DNA from: Minisyncoccota bacterium | GTDB taxonomy: Bacteria > Patescibacteriota > Minisyncoccia > Phycocordibacterales > Phycocordibacteraceae | DNA length: 19,113 nt | Reading direction: 5' to 3' | Assembly: GCA_018062165.1 (NCBI GenBank) | Contig: JAGOSU010000009.1 | Location: 1-19,113, forward strand | Shown: in pieces, positions 13,074-19,113 of the stretch | How the letters are laid out: each line of letters opens with the position of its first letter | Numbering within the stretch: the first letter of the stretch is position 1 | Position numbers and translations under genes: made by a program | The notes under the pieces: generated by a model | Seen by the model: only the letters and a program-made list of their open reading frames with translations | Database searches by the model: none | What the model was told of the DNA's origin: nothing

Positions 13074-14330
13074 CTACTTCCCGGTCGTGAGGAATTCAAC
13101 TGCCCGTTCCCTTTGTGGGTCCTTCCCTGCTTCACGGTCTTCTTGGGTGCGCTCAACCAAAATGTCAGGCGCTATACCGCCGTCAGAGATGGAGACGCCG
13201 TCTGGAGTAAGCCAGCGAGCCACCGTTATCTTGAGCGAGCCACCTCCCACTTCGACGAGTTCCTGAACCGAGCCCTTACCAAACGATGCGGTGCCGATGA
13301 GTGTTGCGGCCTCATGGTCGTGAAGCGCACCTGCAAGAATTTCGGACGCGGATGCTGAGCCCTGGTCCATAAGAATGGCAATGGTAGTGCCAGCGGTAAC
13401 ACCAGCTGCACCCGTTGATCGGTGCACGAGGTTCTCGCGCTTTCCGTCGTAATCTTCCGTTACGATGATGTCGCCCTTTGGAAGGAAGCGGCTGGCAATC
13501 TGTACCGCTGATTGTAGGTAGCCTCCTGGGTTGCCACGCAAATCAATAAGGAGCTTGGTAGAGCCTGAGCGCTTGAAGTCATTGAGTGCATCGGTAAAGA
13601 GCTTGTTTGCCGTTCCGGTGAAGGTATAGAGCGTGATGGTGTAGACGCCTGAGGTCGCATCGTAGCCCTGATCGATGGTCGGCACTTGGATGGTGTCGCG
13701 AATGACGGAAATTTCCATAACCTCACCATTGCGGTAAATACGGAACACTACCGGCGTACCCTTCTCGCCACGAATGTGCTTCACCGCCTCGTCAGTGGAC
13801 ATGCCGTCGGTTGAGACCCCGTCAATGGAGAGAATGCCGTCACCAGCGTGTATACCCGCGCGTTCAGCCGGAGTGCCCTTCAAGGGAGCAATAACAGTTA
13901 GTAGGCCGTCTCGAACACCCATTTCTATACCGACGCCGCTAAAGTTTCCGAGAATGTCCTCCTTGAAAATCTTTGCCTCCTGCGGTGGGAGGAAAATGGT
14001 GTACGGGTCACCGTACGAATCAGTAAGACCTTGGATGGCACCCCACAACTTGTCTTTGCTGTCTGGCAGCGTCGACGTTGCATGACTTTCAACAAACTTT
14101 GCATCAAGCGTGTTCCACACTTTCCAGAAGTTTTCGAGGTCAACCGTACTGTCCGGAGTTGCATCGAGTCCGTCGGAGAGAAGCGGAATCGAATTGGCGA
14201 GGATACGACCGCCGCCTTGAGCTCCTGCTACCATTCCTGCGCCGAACGCGAGGACCACCACAAGCGCGAGGACCACTGCGACGCGCGCGATACGACCAAA
14301 GCGACTTCGAGGGGTAGCGTCAGGGGGCAT
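13074..14330 (-). CDS. C-terminal processing peptidase, S41 family (CtpA-like)
   Basis: A 418-aa exported serine protease. A membrane helix or signal anchor lies at about 14-37. A PDZ domain lies at about 125-215 (SGVGIEMGVRDGLLTVIAPL ... AGIHAGDGILSIDGVS). The peptidase domain contains the LIDLRGNPGG segment (261-270) and GSASASE (324-330); S327 is the expected nucleophile, and K352 in SFGKGSVQ, 25 residues later, is the expected general base, matching CtpA spacing. Substrates are probably envelope proteins or peptidoglycan hydrolases; that is family knowledge. The start at 14330 is chosen over upstream codons because those overlap the TATAAT box. The promoter is back-to-back with that of corA. 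Confidence 0.93.
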   Translation of the reverse strand: MPPDATPRSRFGRIARVAVVLALVVVLAFGAGMVAGAQGGGRILANSIPLLSDGLDATPDSTVDLENFWKVWNTLDAKFVESHATSTLPDSKDKLWGAIQGLTDSYGDPYTIFLPPQEAKIFKEDILGNFSGVGIEMGVRDGLLTVIAPLKGTPAERAGIHAGDGILSIDGVSTDGMSTDEAVKHIRGEKGTPVVFRIYRNGEVMEISVIRDTIQVPTIDQGYDATSGVYTITLYTFTGTANKLFTDALNDFKRSGSTKLLIDLRGNPGGYLQSAVQIASRFLPKGDIIVTEDYDGKRENLVHRSTGAAGVTAGTTIAILMDQGSASASEILAGALHDHEAATLIGTASFGKGSVQELVEVGGGSLKITVARWLTPDGVSISDGGIAPDILVERTQEDREAGKDPQRERAVEFLTTGK

Positions 14331-14342
14331 AAATACGCCAGT

Positions 14343-14351
14343 ATTATAGCA
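14343..14351 (-). promoter_or_regulatory. Extended -10 promoter of the S41 peptidase gene
   Basis: TGCTATAAT on the minus strand, 12 nt before the ATG at 14330. It forms the left half of a palindrome with the corA promoter; the shared palindrome is TATAGCACAATGCTATA (14346-14362). Confidence 0.65.
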
Positions 14352-14354
14352 CAA

Positions 14355-14363
14355 TGCTATACT
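14355..14363 (+). promoter_or_regulatory. Extended -10 promoter of the CorA-like gene
   Basis: TGCTATACT, 7 nt before the ATG at 14371; predicted leaderless. The two extended -10 boxes are separated by 3 nt only, so each promoter's -35 region is the other's -10. Confidence 0.65.
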
Positions 14364-14370
14364 TCACTTC

Positions 14371-15291
14371 ATGGTAATACGCCACCTTTGCGGCTCGACG
14401 ACGTGGGTTGATCTGGAATGCCCAACGAATGAAGAGTTGAAACAGGTGATGGAGGAATTTGGCATCTCGTCCCGAGTTGAAGACGAGATTGTGAACCCCA
14501 CACCCTACCCACTTTCCGTTTCCTTTCCAACGTATAGCTATCTCATCCTTCATTTTCCAATTGCCGATGTGCATGAAGGCACCCGAAGTCAGGAAATCGA
14601 CTTCATCGTCGGTAAAAACTTCCTGATAACGGTTCGGTACGAGACCATCGCTCCAGTTCATAACCTCCATAAGATTTTTGAAGCTGAAGAGCTTCTCGAC
14701 CTCCCTGCCCCAGAGCGTGCAAGTGGCGCAGAGCTTACGGAATTGGTGTTCCGCCGTCTCTACCGAGCTATCCGCGAAGAAGTGGAGCAGACCGCGCGTC
14801 TCTTAGAGCATATTGAAGAGGATGTGTTCTCCGGTAAGGAGCGCGAGACCGTCCGTAAGATTTCTGATGCTGGTCGTGTGCTCCTTCGCTTTGAGACCGT
14901 GCTCCGGCGCCACGAGGAACCGCTCACCGTATTCCTTGCCGAGCTTTCAGATAAGCGATTCTTTGGCCCAACGTTCAAGATGCACGCCTCATCTATTGAG
15001 GCGGAACGCGAGCACGTCGCCGCGCTCGTACTCTCCTATCGCGCGGTCGTCCGTGAACTCAGGACCACCAACGACTCCCTCCTCTCAGCATCGCAGAACG
15101 ATGTGATGAAGTACCTCGCATTCATGTCACTCCTTACCTTCCCGCTCACGCTTATCGCCGCTATCTTTGCGATGGATACCATCCACATGCCAATTGTTGG
15201 CCTGCCGTTCGACTTCTGGATTGTCATCGGCATCATGGTGTTCGTCGGAAGCGGTCTCTTCCTCTTCGCTCGCGCAAAACGCTGGCTCTAG
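14371..15291 (+). CDS. CorA-like divalent cation channel lacking the GMN motif
   Basis: A 306-aa protein with the CorA arrangement: a cytoplasmic alpha/beta domain (1-125, including a DFIVGKNFLITVRY strand pair), a long stalk helix (about 125-245) and two C-terminal membrane helices (about 246-266 and 281-300), followed by a basic end, RAKRWL. The hallmark GMN after the first helix is replaced by AMD (267-269, in IFAMDTIHMP). GMN is the selectivity-filter motif for Mg2+ in CorA; the loss suggests altered ion selectivity or a ZntB-like or non-transport role. The frame is intact. cysS follows 3 nt after the stop, implying co-transcription. The start is fixed by TGCTATACT 7 nt upstream. Confidence 0.85.
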   Translation: MVIRHLCGSTTWVDLECPTNEELKQVMEEFGISSRVEDEIVNPTPYPLSVSFPTYSYLILHFPIADVHEGTRSQEIDFIVGKNFLITVRYETIAPVHNLHKIFEAEELLDLPAPERASGAELTELVFRRLYRAIREEVEQTARLLEHIEEDVFSGKERETVRKISDAGRVLLRFETVLRRHEEPLTVFLAELSDKRFFGPTFKMHASSIEAEREHVAALVLSYRAVVRELRTTNDSLLSASQNDVMKYLAFMSLLTFPLTLIAAIFAMDTIHMPIVGLPFDFWIVIGIMVFVGSGLFLFARAKRWL

Positions 15292-15294
15292 TGT

Positions 15295-16719
15295 ATGTGG
15301 CCATTTGGTAGCAAACCCAAAAATAGTGCGCCGCTCTATGTGAGCAATACGCTTTCTGGAAAGAAGGAGCTCTTCACGCCACTCTCTGCTGGTCGCGCAA
15401 CCCTCTATTCCTGTGGTCCTACGGTCTATGGCCCCCAGCACATCGGGAACCTGCGAGCTGCCGTCTTTGCAGACACCGTCGCACGCACACTCAAAGTAGC
15501 TGGTTATCGCGTACGTCGTGTCATCAATATCACTGACGTTGGGCACTTAGTCGGGGACGGGGACGAGGGCGAAGACAAGATGAATGTAGGCGCACGAGCC
15601 GAGAAGACCACGCCTGAGGAAATCGCTAAGCGCTACACCGACCGCTACATGCAGGATATTCGGGCGCTCAATCTCGACCTCCACGACATCAACTTCCCTC
15701 GTGCAACCGAGTACATTCAGCAGCAGATAGTAATGATTGAAATGCTCGAGAAGAAAGGCCTTACGTACAAAATCGAGGACGGAATCTATTTCGATACTGC
15801 GAAGTTCCCTTCCTACGGAAAGCTTGGCAACACTCGCGACGTCGAGCAAAAGGCTGGCATGCGCGTCTCCGCAGGCGACAAGCGCGACCCACGTGACTTC
15901 GCTCTCTGGCGTTTCGCAGGAGAGAACGATCTTCAAAAGTGGGAGTCTCCGTGGGGTGAAGGAAATCCTGGCTGGAGCATCGAGTGTTCTGCGATGGCAC
16001 GTGCGCTCCTTGGTGACACCATCGACATACACACGGGCGGCCAGGACCACATCAACGTGCACCACAACAACGAGATTGCACAGTCGGAAGGCGCAACCGG
16101 CCGACCACTCGCACGCTATTGGCTACACAATGCCTTTCTTACGATAGAAGGAGCGAAGATTTCTAAGTCGGTGGGCAACGTGCACACTCTCTCTGATGTT
16201 ACTGAGCGCGGCTTCCACCCACTCGCGCTTCGTTACTTCTTCCTTCAAGCCCATTACCGCACCCCGCTCTCCTTCTCCTGGGATGCCGTTGCTGCAGCGG
16301 ACGAAGGACTGCGCAGGCTCTGGAACGCAGTACGAGAGTTGAAACACAAAGGTCGCGTCTCAGACAGCTCACGGCGTCTCTCCTCTATTGTGTTTGATGA
16401 TCTCGCTACCCCACAGGCACTCGCCCTCCTTTGGGAAGCCCTTAAGGACGACAACCTTTCAGCAGCCGAAAAATGGGGTGTTGTTGAAGCGGCTGAAGAG
16501 CTACTCGGTCTTTCCCTCACCAACCCCCCTGAGGCGCCTCAGGCCCTCTCCCTCGCTTCTTTGCCAGAAGATGTACGTGCGCTCGTAGAGGAGCGTGAGG
16601 CAGCCCGAGGGGCCAAGGACTTCGCCAAGGCAGATGAGTTACGTATCCACCTTTTGAACCGGGGATATCATGTGGAAGACACCCCTTCCGGACCCCTCTT
16701 CACGACCACCGAAAGATAG
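15295..16719 (+). CDS. cysS: Cysteinyl-tRNA synthetase
   Basis: A 474-aa class I enzyme that charges tRNA-Cys. It has an unusual N-terminal Lys/Pro-containing extension (MWPFGSKPKN) before the family start LYVSNTLSGKKELF. The zinc and substrate ligands are present: C40 (SCGPTVYGP), C231 (SIECSAMA) and H256/H257 with E260 (GGQDHINVHHNNE). The signatures are HIGN (49-52) in place of HIGH and KISKS (288-292) in place of KMSKS, both tolerated variants. The C-terminal DALR-like helical domain (about 330-474) is short. It starts 3 nt after the corA stop and has no Shine-Dalgarno, so translation probably depends on coupling. Confidence 0.95.
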   Translation: MWPFGSKPKNSAPLYVSNTLSGKKELFTPLSAGRATLYSCGPTVYGPQHIGNLRAAVFADTVARTLKVAGYRVRRVINITDVGHLVGDGDEGEDKMNVGARAEKTTPEEIAKRYTDRYMQDIRALNLDLHDINFPRATEYIQQQIVMIEMLEKKGLTYKIEDGIYFDTAKFPSYGKLGNTRDVEQKAGMRVSAGDKRDPRDFALWRFAGENDLQKWESPWGEGNPGWSIECSAMARALLGDTIDIHTGGQDHINVHHNNEIAQSEGATGRPLARYWLHNAFLTIEGAKISKSVGNVHTLSDVTERGFHPLALRYFFLQAHYRTPLSFSWDAVAAADEGLRRLWNAVRELKHKGRVSDSSRRLSSIVFDDLATPQALALLWEALKDDNLSAAEKWGVVEAAEELLGLSLTNPPEAPQALSLASLPEDVRALVEEREAARGAKDFAKADELRIHLLNRGYHVEDTPSGPLFTTTER

Positions 16720-16725
16720 TAGAAT
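16720..16725 (+). promoter_or_regulatory. -10 box of dnaB
   Basis: TAGAAT begins right after the cysS stop and ends 8 nt before the dnaB ATG. The -35 region is poor. It would give dnaB-recR a separate, leaderless transcript. Confidence 0.45.
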
Positions 16726-16733
16726 AGGCCCCT

Positions 16734-18092
16734 ATGGCCGACCGCATCCCTCCTCAAAGTCTTGAAGCCGAACGCGGCCTTCTGGGCGCACTTCTTCTAA
16801 AGCCCGACGCCATCCACGACGTCGCTGACTTAGTGCGTCCTGATTCCTTCTACGCAGAACGGCACCGCATCATCTTTGAAGCGATGAAGGAACTTTCCGA
16901 TCGTGGAGAACCGATTGATATCCTCTCGCTCTCAGAAAAGCTCACTAACAAAGGAACACTCGAGCGTGCCGGAGGCCGCGCCTACATTGCAGAGCTCGCC
17001 GGCAGTGCTCCTGCCCCGGGTAACTTCGCCCACTACGCAGAGCTCGTTTCTCGCAAGCACATCATGCGTTCCCTCATCGGAGCTGCATACGAAATCAATG
17101 AAGCTGCCTATGATGACGCACGCGACACTGGTGAAGTGCTCGACGAAGCTGAGAAGAAAATCTACGCTGTTGGAAACGCTTCCGCCGCACACAAGTTCAC
17201 GCCGATTGCCGACAAGCTTGGCGACGCATGGGACCGCATGGAAGCACTCTCAAAGAAAGAAGGTGGCATTCGCGGTGTGCCAACCGGATTCCCTGAGCTC
17301 GACAGTATGCTCTCAGGTCTCCATCCTTCTGACCTTGTGATTCTCGCTGCGCGTCCATCGGTGGGTAAGACCTCGCTCGCACTTGATATCGCCCGCAACA
17401 CGGCAGTCAGACACAACACCCCGGTCGGTATCTTCTCGCTTGAGATGAGCTCCGAGCAGTTGATTGACCGTATGCTTGCCGCTGAGTCCTACGTCGACTC
17501 ATGGAAGATGCGCACGGGTGCTATTCGAGAGGAGGACGATTTCGCAAAGATTCGTGATGCACTCGAGTCTCTCTCCAAGGCTCCTATCTTCATTGATGAC
17601 AAGCCGGGTAACAACATTCTCGCCATGCGCGCAGTTGCGAGGCGTTTGAAGCGTGAACATGGTATTGGGCTTCTCATCGTCGACTACCTTCAGCTCATGG
17701 CTCCGGTGGGCGCTAAGGCTTCCGATTCCCTGGTGCAGCAGACCACTGAGATTTCTCGCTCCCTTAAGTCTCTTGCTCGTGAACTTGAAGTACCAGTGCT
17801 CGCGCTCTCCCAGCTCTCACGTGCGGTGGAGCAGCGTGGCGGCAAGCCTCGTTTGTCCGACCTTCGTGACTCCGGTTCCATCGAGCAGGATGCTGACGTC
17901 GTGATGTTCATCCACCGCGAGGACAAGCGTAGTCCTGACAGTGAACGCACGAACATTGCAGAGATTCTGATTGAGAAACACCGTAATGGCCCTACGGGAC
18001 GCGTCGAGCTCTACTTCGATGAGAAGCGTGCAACCTTCGCGTCAGTTGATAAATCAGGCTACGGCGACCTCGGCGACGCTTTCGATAACTAG
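16734..18092 (+). CDS. dnaB: Replicative DNA helicase DnaB
   Basis: A 452-aa hexameric 5'-3' helicase that unwinds the fork. The N-terminal DnaB domain (about 5-105, PPQSLEAERGLLGALLLKPD ...) is followed by a linker helix and the RecA-like domain: PTGFPELD (183-190), Walker A ARPSVGKTS (206-214), FSLEMSS (234-240), Walker B LLIVDYLQL (313-321), SQLSRAVEQR (359-368) and DLRDSGSIEQDADVVMFIHR (376-395). There is no intein. The length is normal. recR starts 1 nt after its stop. Confidence 0.97.
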   Translation: MADRIPPQSLEAERGLLGALLLKPDAIHDVADLVRPDSFYAERHRIIFEAMKELSDRGEPIDILSLSEKLTNKGTLERAGGRAYIAELAGSAPAPGNFAHYAELVSRKHIMRSLIGAAYEINEAAYDDARDTGEVLDEAEKKIYAVGNASAAHKFTPIADKLGDAWDRMEALSKKEGGIRGVPTGFPELDSMLSGLHPSDLVILAARPSVGKTSLALDIARNTAVRHNTPVGIFSLEMSSEQLIDRMLAAESYVDSWKMRTGAIREEDDFAKIRDALESLSKAPIFIDDKPGNNILAMRAVARRLKREHGIGLLIVDYLQLMAPVGAKASDSLVQQTTEISRSLKSLARELEVPVLALSQLSRAVEQRGGKPRLSDLRDSGSIEQDADVVMFIHREDKRSPDSERTNIAEILIEKHRNGPTGRVELYFDEKRATFASVDKSGYGDLGDAFDN

Positions 18093-18093
18093 T

Positions 18094-18696
18094 ATGGCGG
18101 ACCGCGTTGAGGACCTCTCCCGTCTCTTTGAACGCTTTCCGGGCATTGGCCCGCGTCAAGCAAAGCGCTTCGTTTACTTTCTTCTCTCCCTTCCCCAAAG
18201 CGACCGCGTAAAGATGGCGGAACTATTGAGCGCACTTGGAGCGGATGTGAAGCAATGTGTGGAGTGCATGCGCTACGCAAACGGCGGCGGACCTTCCTGC
18301 TCCTACTGTGCAGATTCTTCGCGCGATGATTCCATGCTCATGGTGCTTGAGAAAGACCAGGACTTGGCAGCGATGGAGCGCACCGGAACGTATAAAGGAC
18401 GCTACTTCGTGCTTGGTGGTGTACTCACGCTTTCAGGTAAAGGTGTAATCCGAGAGAAGGAATTGGTGAAGGCAGTAGCGGCTCGTCTCAAGAACGGACT
18501 CAAGGAAATTGTGCTCGCCCTCTCAGCAACCTCTGAAGGAGAAAACACTGCTGACCGCGTTCGTGAACTCCTGCTTCCCTACCGTGACCAAATAAAGCTC
18601 ACCATTCTTGGACGTGGACTTGCTACTGGTTCTGAGCTTGAGTACGCAGACAAGGAAACACTCAGAGGGGCGCTTCAAAACAGGAAGGAAACGTAA
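18094..18696 (+). CDS. recR: Recombination mediator RecR
   Basis: A 200-aa protein that, with RecO/RecF, helps load RecA at gaps. It contains a helix-hairpin-helix (FPGIGPRQAKRFV, 15-27), a four-Cys zinc module (C55, C58, C69, C72), a Toprim domain (LMVLEKDQDLAAMERTGTYK ... GRYFVLGG, about 82-109) and the C-terminal LALSATSEGENTADRV and GRGLATGSELEYAD segments. The open frame reaches back into dnaB, but homology and length fix the start at 18094, one base after the dnaB stop. It ends directly at a strong hairpin terminator. No recO or recF lies in the window. Confidence 0.96.
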   Translation: MADRVEDLSRLFERFPGIGPRQAKRFVYFLLSLPQSDRVKMAELLSALGADVKQCVECMRYANGGGPSCSYCADSSRDDSMLMVLEKDQDLAAMERTGTYKGRYFVLGGVLTLSGKGVIREKELVKAVAARLKNGLKEIVLALSATSEGENTADRVRELLLPYRDQIKLTILGRGLATGSELEYADKETLRGALQNRKET

Positions 18697-18718
18697 AAAG
18701 CCCCCGAAGGGGCTTTTT
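18695..18718. terminator. Bidirectional intrinsic terminator between recR and rplU
   Basis: AAAAAGCCCC (18695-18704), loop CGAA, GGGGCTTTTT (18709-18718). The stem overlaps the recR stop codon and ends 3 nt before the rplU stop on the other strand, so it serves both convergent genes. Confidence 0.93.
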
Positions 18719-18720
18719 GT

Positions 18721-19053
18721 TTAGGAGAGGCTGTCGATCTTAACTTTGATGAACGGCTGGCGGTGTCCGCGGCGCTTGAGGTAGCGGCTCTTAGCTTTGT
18801 ACTTCACTACCTCCACCTTCTTAGCGCGGCCAACTTCCATGACCTTGGCGGTCACCTTGGCACCCTTCACAGAAGGCGTACCGATAGTAGTCTCCTTCCC
18901 ATCATCGGTCATAAGCACCTCGTCAAAGGTGACGGTGTCCCCCTTAGCGAGCTTTAGGGTGTTGATGCCCCGTCCGAGCTTCTCGATAGTAATAGTGCCG
19001 CCCTTGGCGACGACGTACTGCTTGCCTCCGGTCTTGATAACTGCGATATCCAT
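18721..19053 (-). CDS. rplU: 50S ribosomal protein L21
   Basis: A 110-aa protein; L21 is usually about 103. It starts MDIAVIKTGGKQYVVAKGGT, the conserved L21 N-terminus, then shows FDEVLM, the G-P-V-like GTPSVKGAKVTAKVMEVGRA block and a basic C-terminal end, YKAKSRYLKRRGHRQPFIKVKI, which contacts 23S rRNA. It is separated from rpmA, its usual operon partner. The promoter TTTACA-17-TAGAGT lies immediately upstream with a predicted 2-3 nt leader. Confidence 0.96.
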   Translation of the reverse strand: MDIAVIKTGGKQYVVAKGGTITIEKLGRGINTLKLAKGDTVTFDEVLMTDDGKETTIGTPSVKGAKVTAKVMEVGRAKKVEVVKYKAKSRYLKRRGHRQPFIKVKIDSLS

Positions 19054-19062
19054 AATCCGGGT

Positions 19063-19091
19063 ACTCTACCCGAAAAGGGCCTATATGTAAA
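19063..19091 (-). promoter_or_regulatory. rplU promoter with overlapping inverted repeat
   Basis: Minus strand: TTTACA (19086-19091), exactly 17 nt, TAGAGT (19063-19068), 9 nt to the ATG. CGGGTA-CTC-TACCCG (19058-19072 on the plus strand) is a 6-bp inverted repeat covering the -10 box and the predicted start; it could be an operator or chance. Confidence 0.65.
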
Positions 19092-19113
19092 CTGTGCGGG
19101 CTATCCCTTCCGC

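Noticed and set aside
14331..14354. Upstream alternative start for the S41 peptidase
   Set aside because: It overlaps the TATAAT box and adds residues (CYNTGVF) before a normal N-terminus at 14330.
17971..18093. Longer recR frame starting inside dnaB
   Set aside because: The extra 41 residues are an out-of-frame reading of dnaB; RecR homology begins at 18094.
1..19113. Mobile elements, CRISPR arrays, phage or defence genes
   Set aside because: No transposase, integrase, direct-repeat/spacer array, Cas, restriction or toxin-antitoxin protein is recognisable in any frame examined.

Overview
The window looks like chromosome from a small-genome, host-dependent bacterium of the Candidate Phyla Radiation, most likely a Parcubacteria lineage. 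The grounds are: very tight gene packing with frequent 1-16 nt overlaps; shortened housekeeping proteins (GluRS 435 aa, without the usual Cys-rich insertion); a DUF3467 protein, a CAP/SCP protein with extra membrane helices and a membrane protein with an Ada-like tail, a set I associate with Parcubacteria; and promoter -10 boxes only about 6-12 nt before most start codons, with almost no Shine-Dalgarno sequences. The assignment is inference; no rRNA or tRNA is present to confirm it.

Layout. 1-4223 (+): the end of an unknown gene, then murG, gltX and a secreted M23 peptidase with coiled coils. 4260-6143: an unusual ATP-grasp-like protein converging on and overlapping a 3-methyladenine-type DNA glycosylase. 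6204-8106 (+): small envelope genes (a one-helix membrane protein, DUF3467, a 77-aa secreted protein and a 352-aa secreted protein). 8111-8254: a strong bidirectional terminator and a 31-aa ORF. 8255-8818: the only long stretch without a convincing gene. 8819-10916 (-): a four-gene operon (unknown coiled-coil protein, DEDD exonuclease, LOG-family protein, small unknown protein). 10935-12050: an Ada-tail membrane protein divergent from rpmA, with rplI convergent on rpmA. 12094-14330 (-): a CAP-domain membrane protein and a C-terminal-processing (S41) protease. 14371-18696 (+): a CorA-like channel, cysS, dnaB and recR. 18721-19053 (-): rplU.

The content is mostly housekeeping: peptidoglycan synthesis and remodelling (murG, M23, possibly S41), translation (gltX, cysS, rpmA, rplI, rplU), and replication and repair (dnaB, recR, AlkA-like glycosylase, exonuclease), plus lineage-specific envelope proteins. 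Convergent pairs share symmetrical A-GC-T hairpins as two-way terminators. I see no mobile element, CRISPR array, phage or defence island. The most unusual points are the promoter/start architecture (predicted leaderless mRNAs, a palindromic back-to-back promoter at 14343-14363 and interlocked promoters at 11269-11317), a possible circularly permuted ATP-grasp protein, CorA and exonuclease proteins lacking hallmark residues, a 21-bp tandem duplication in gltX, and the unexplained 8255-8818 gap.
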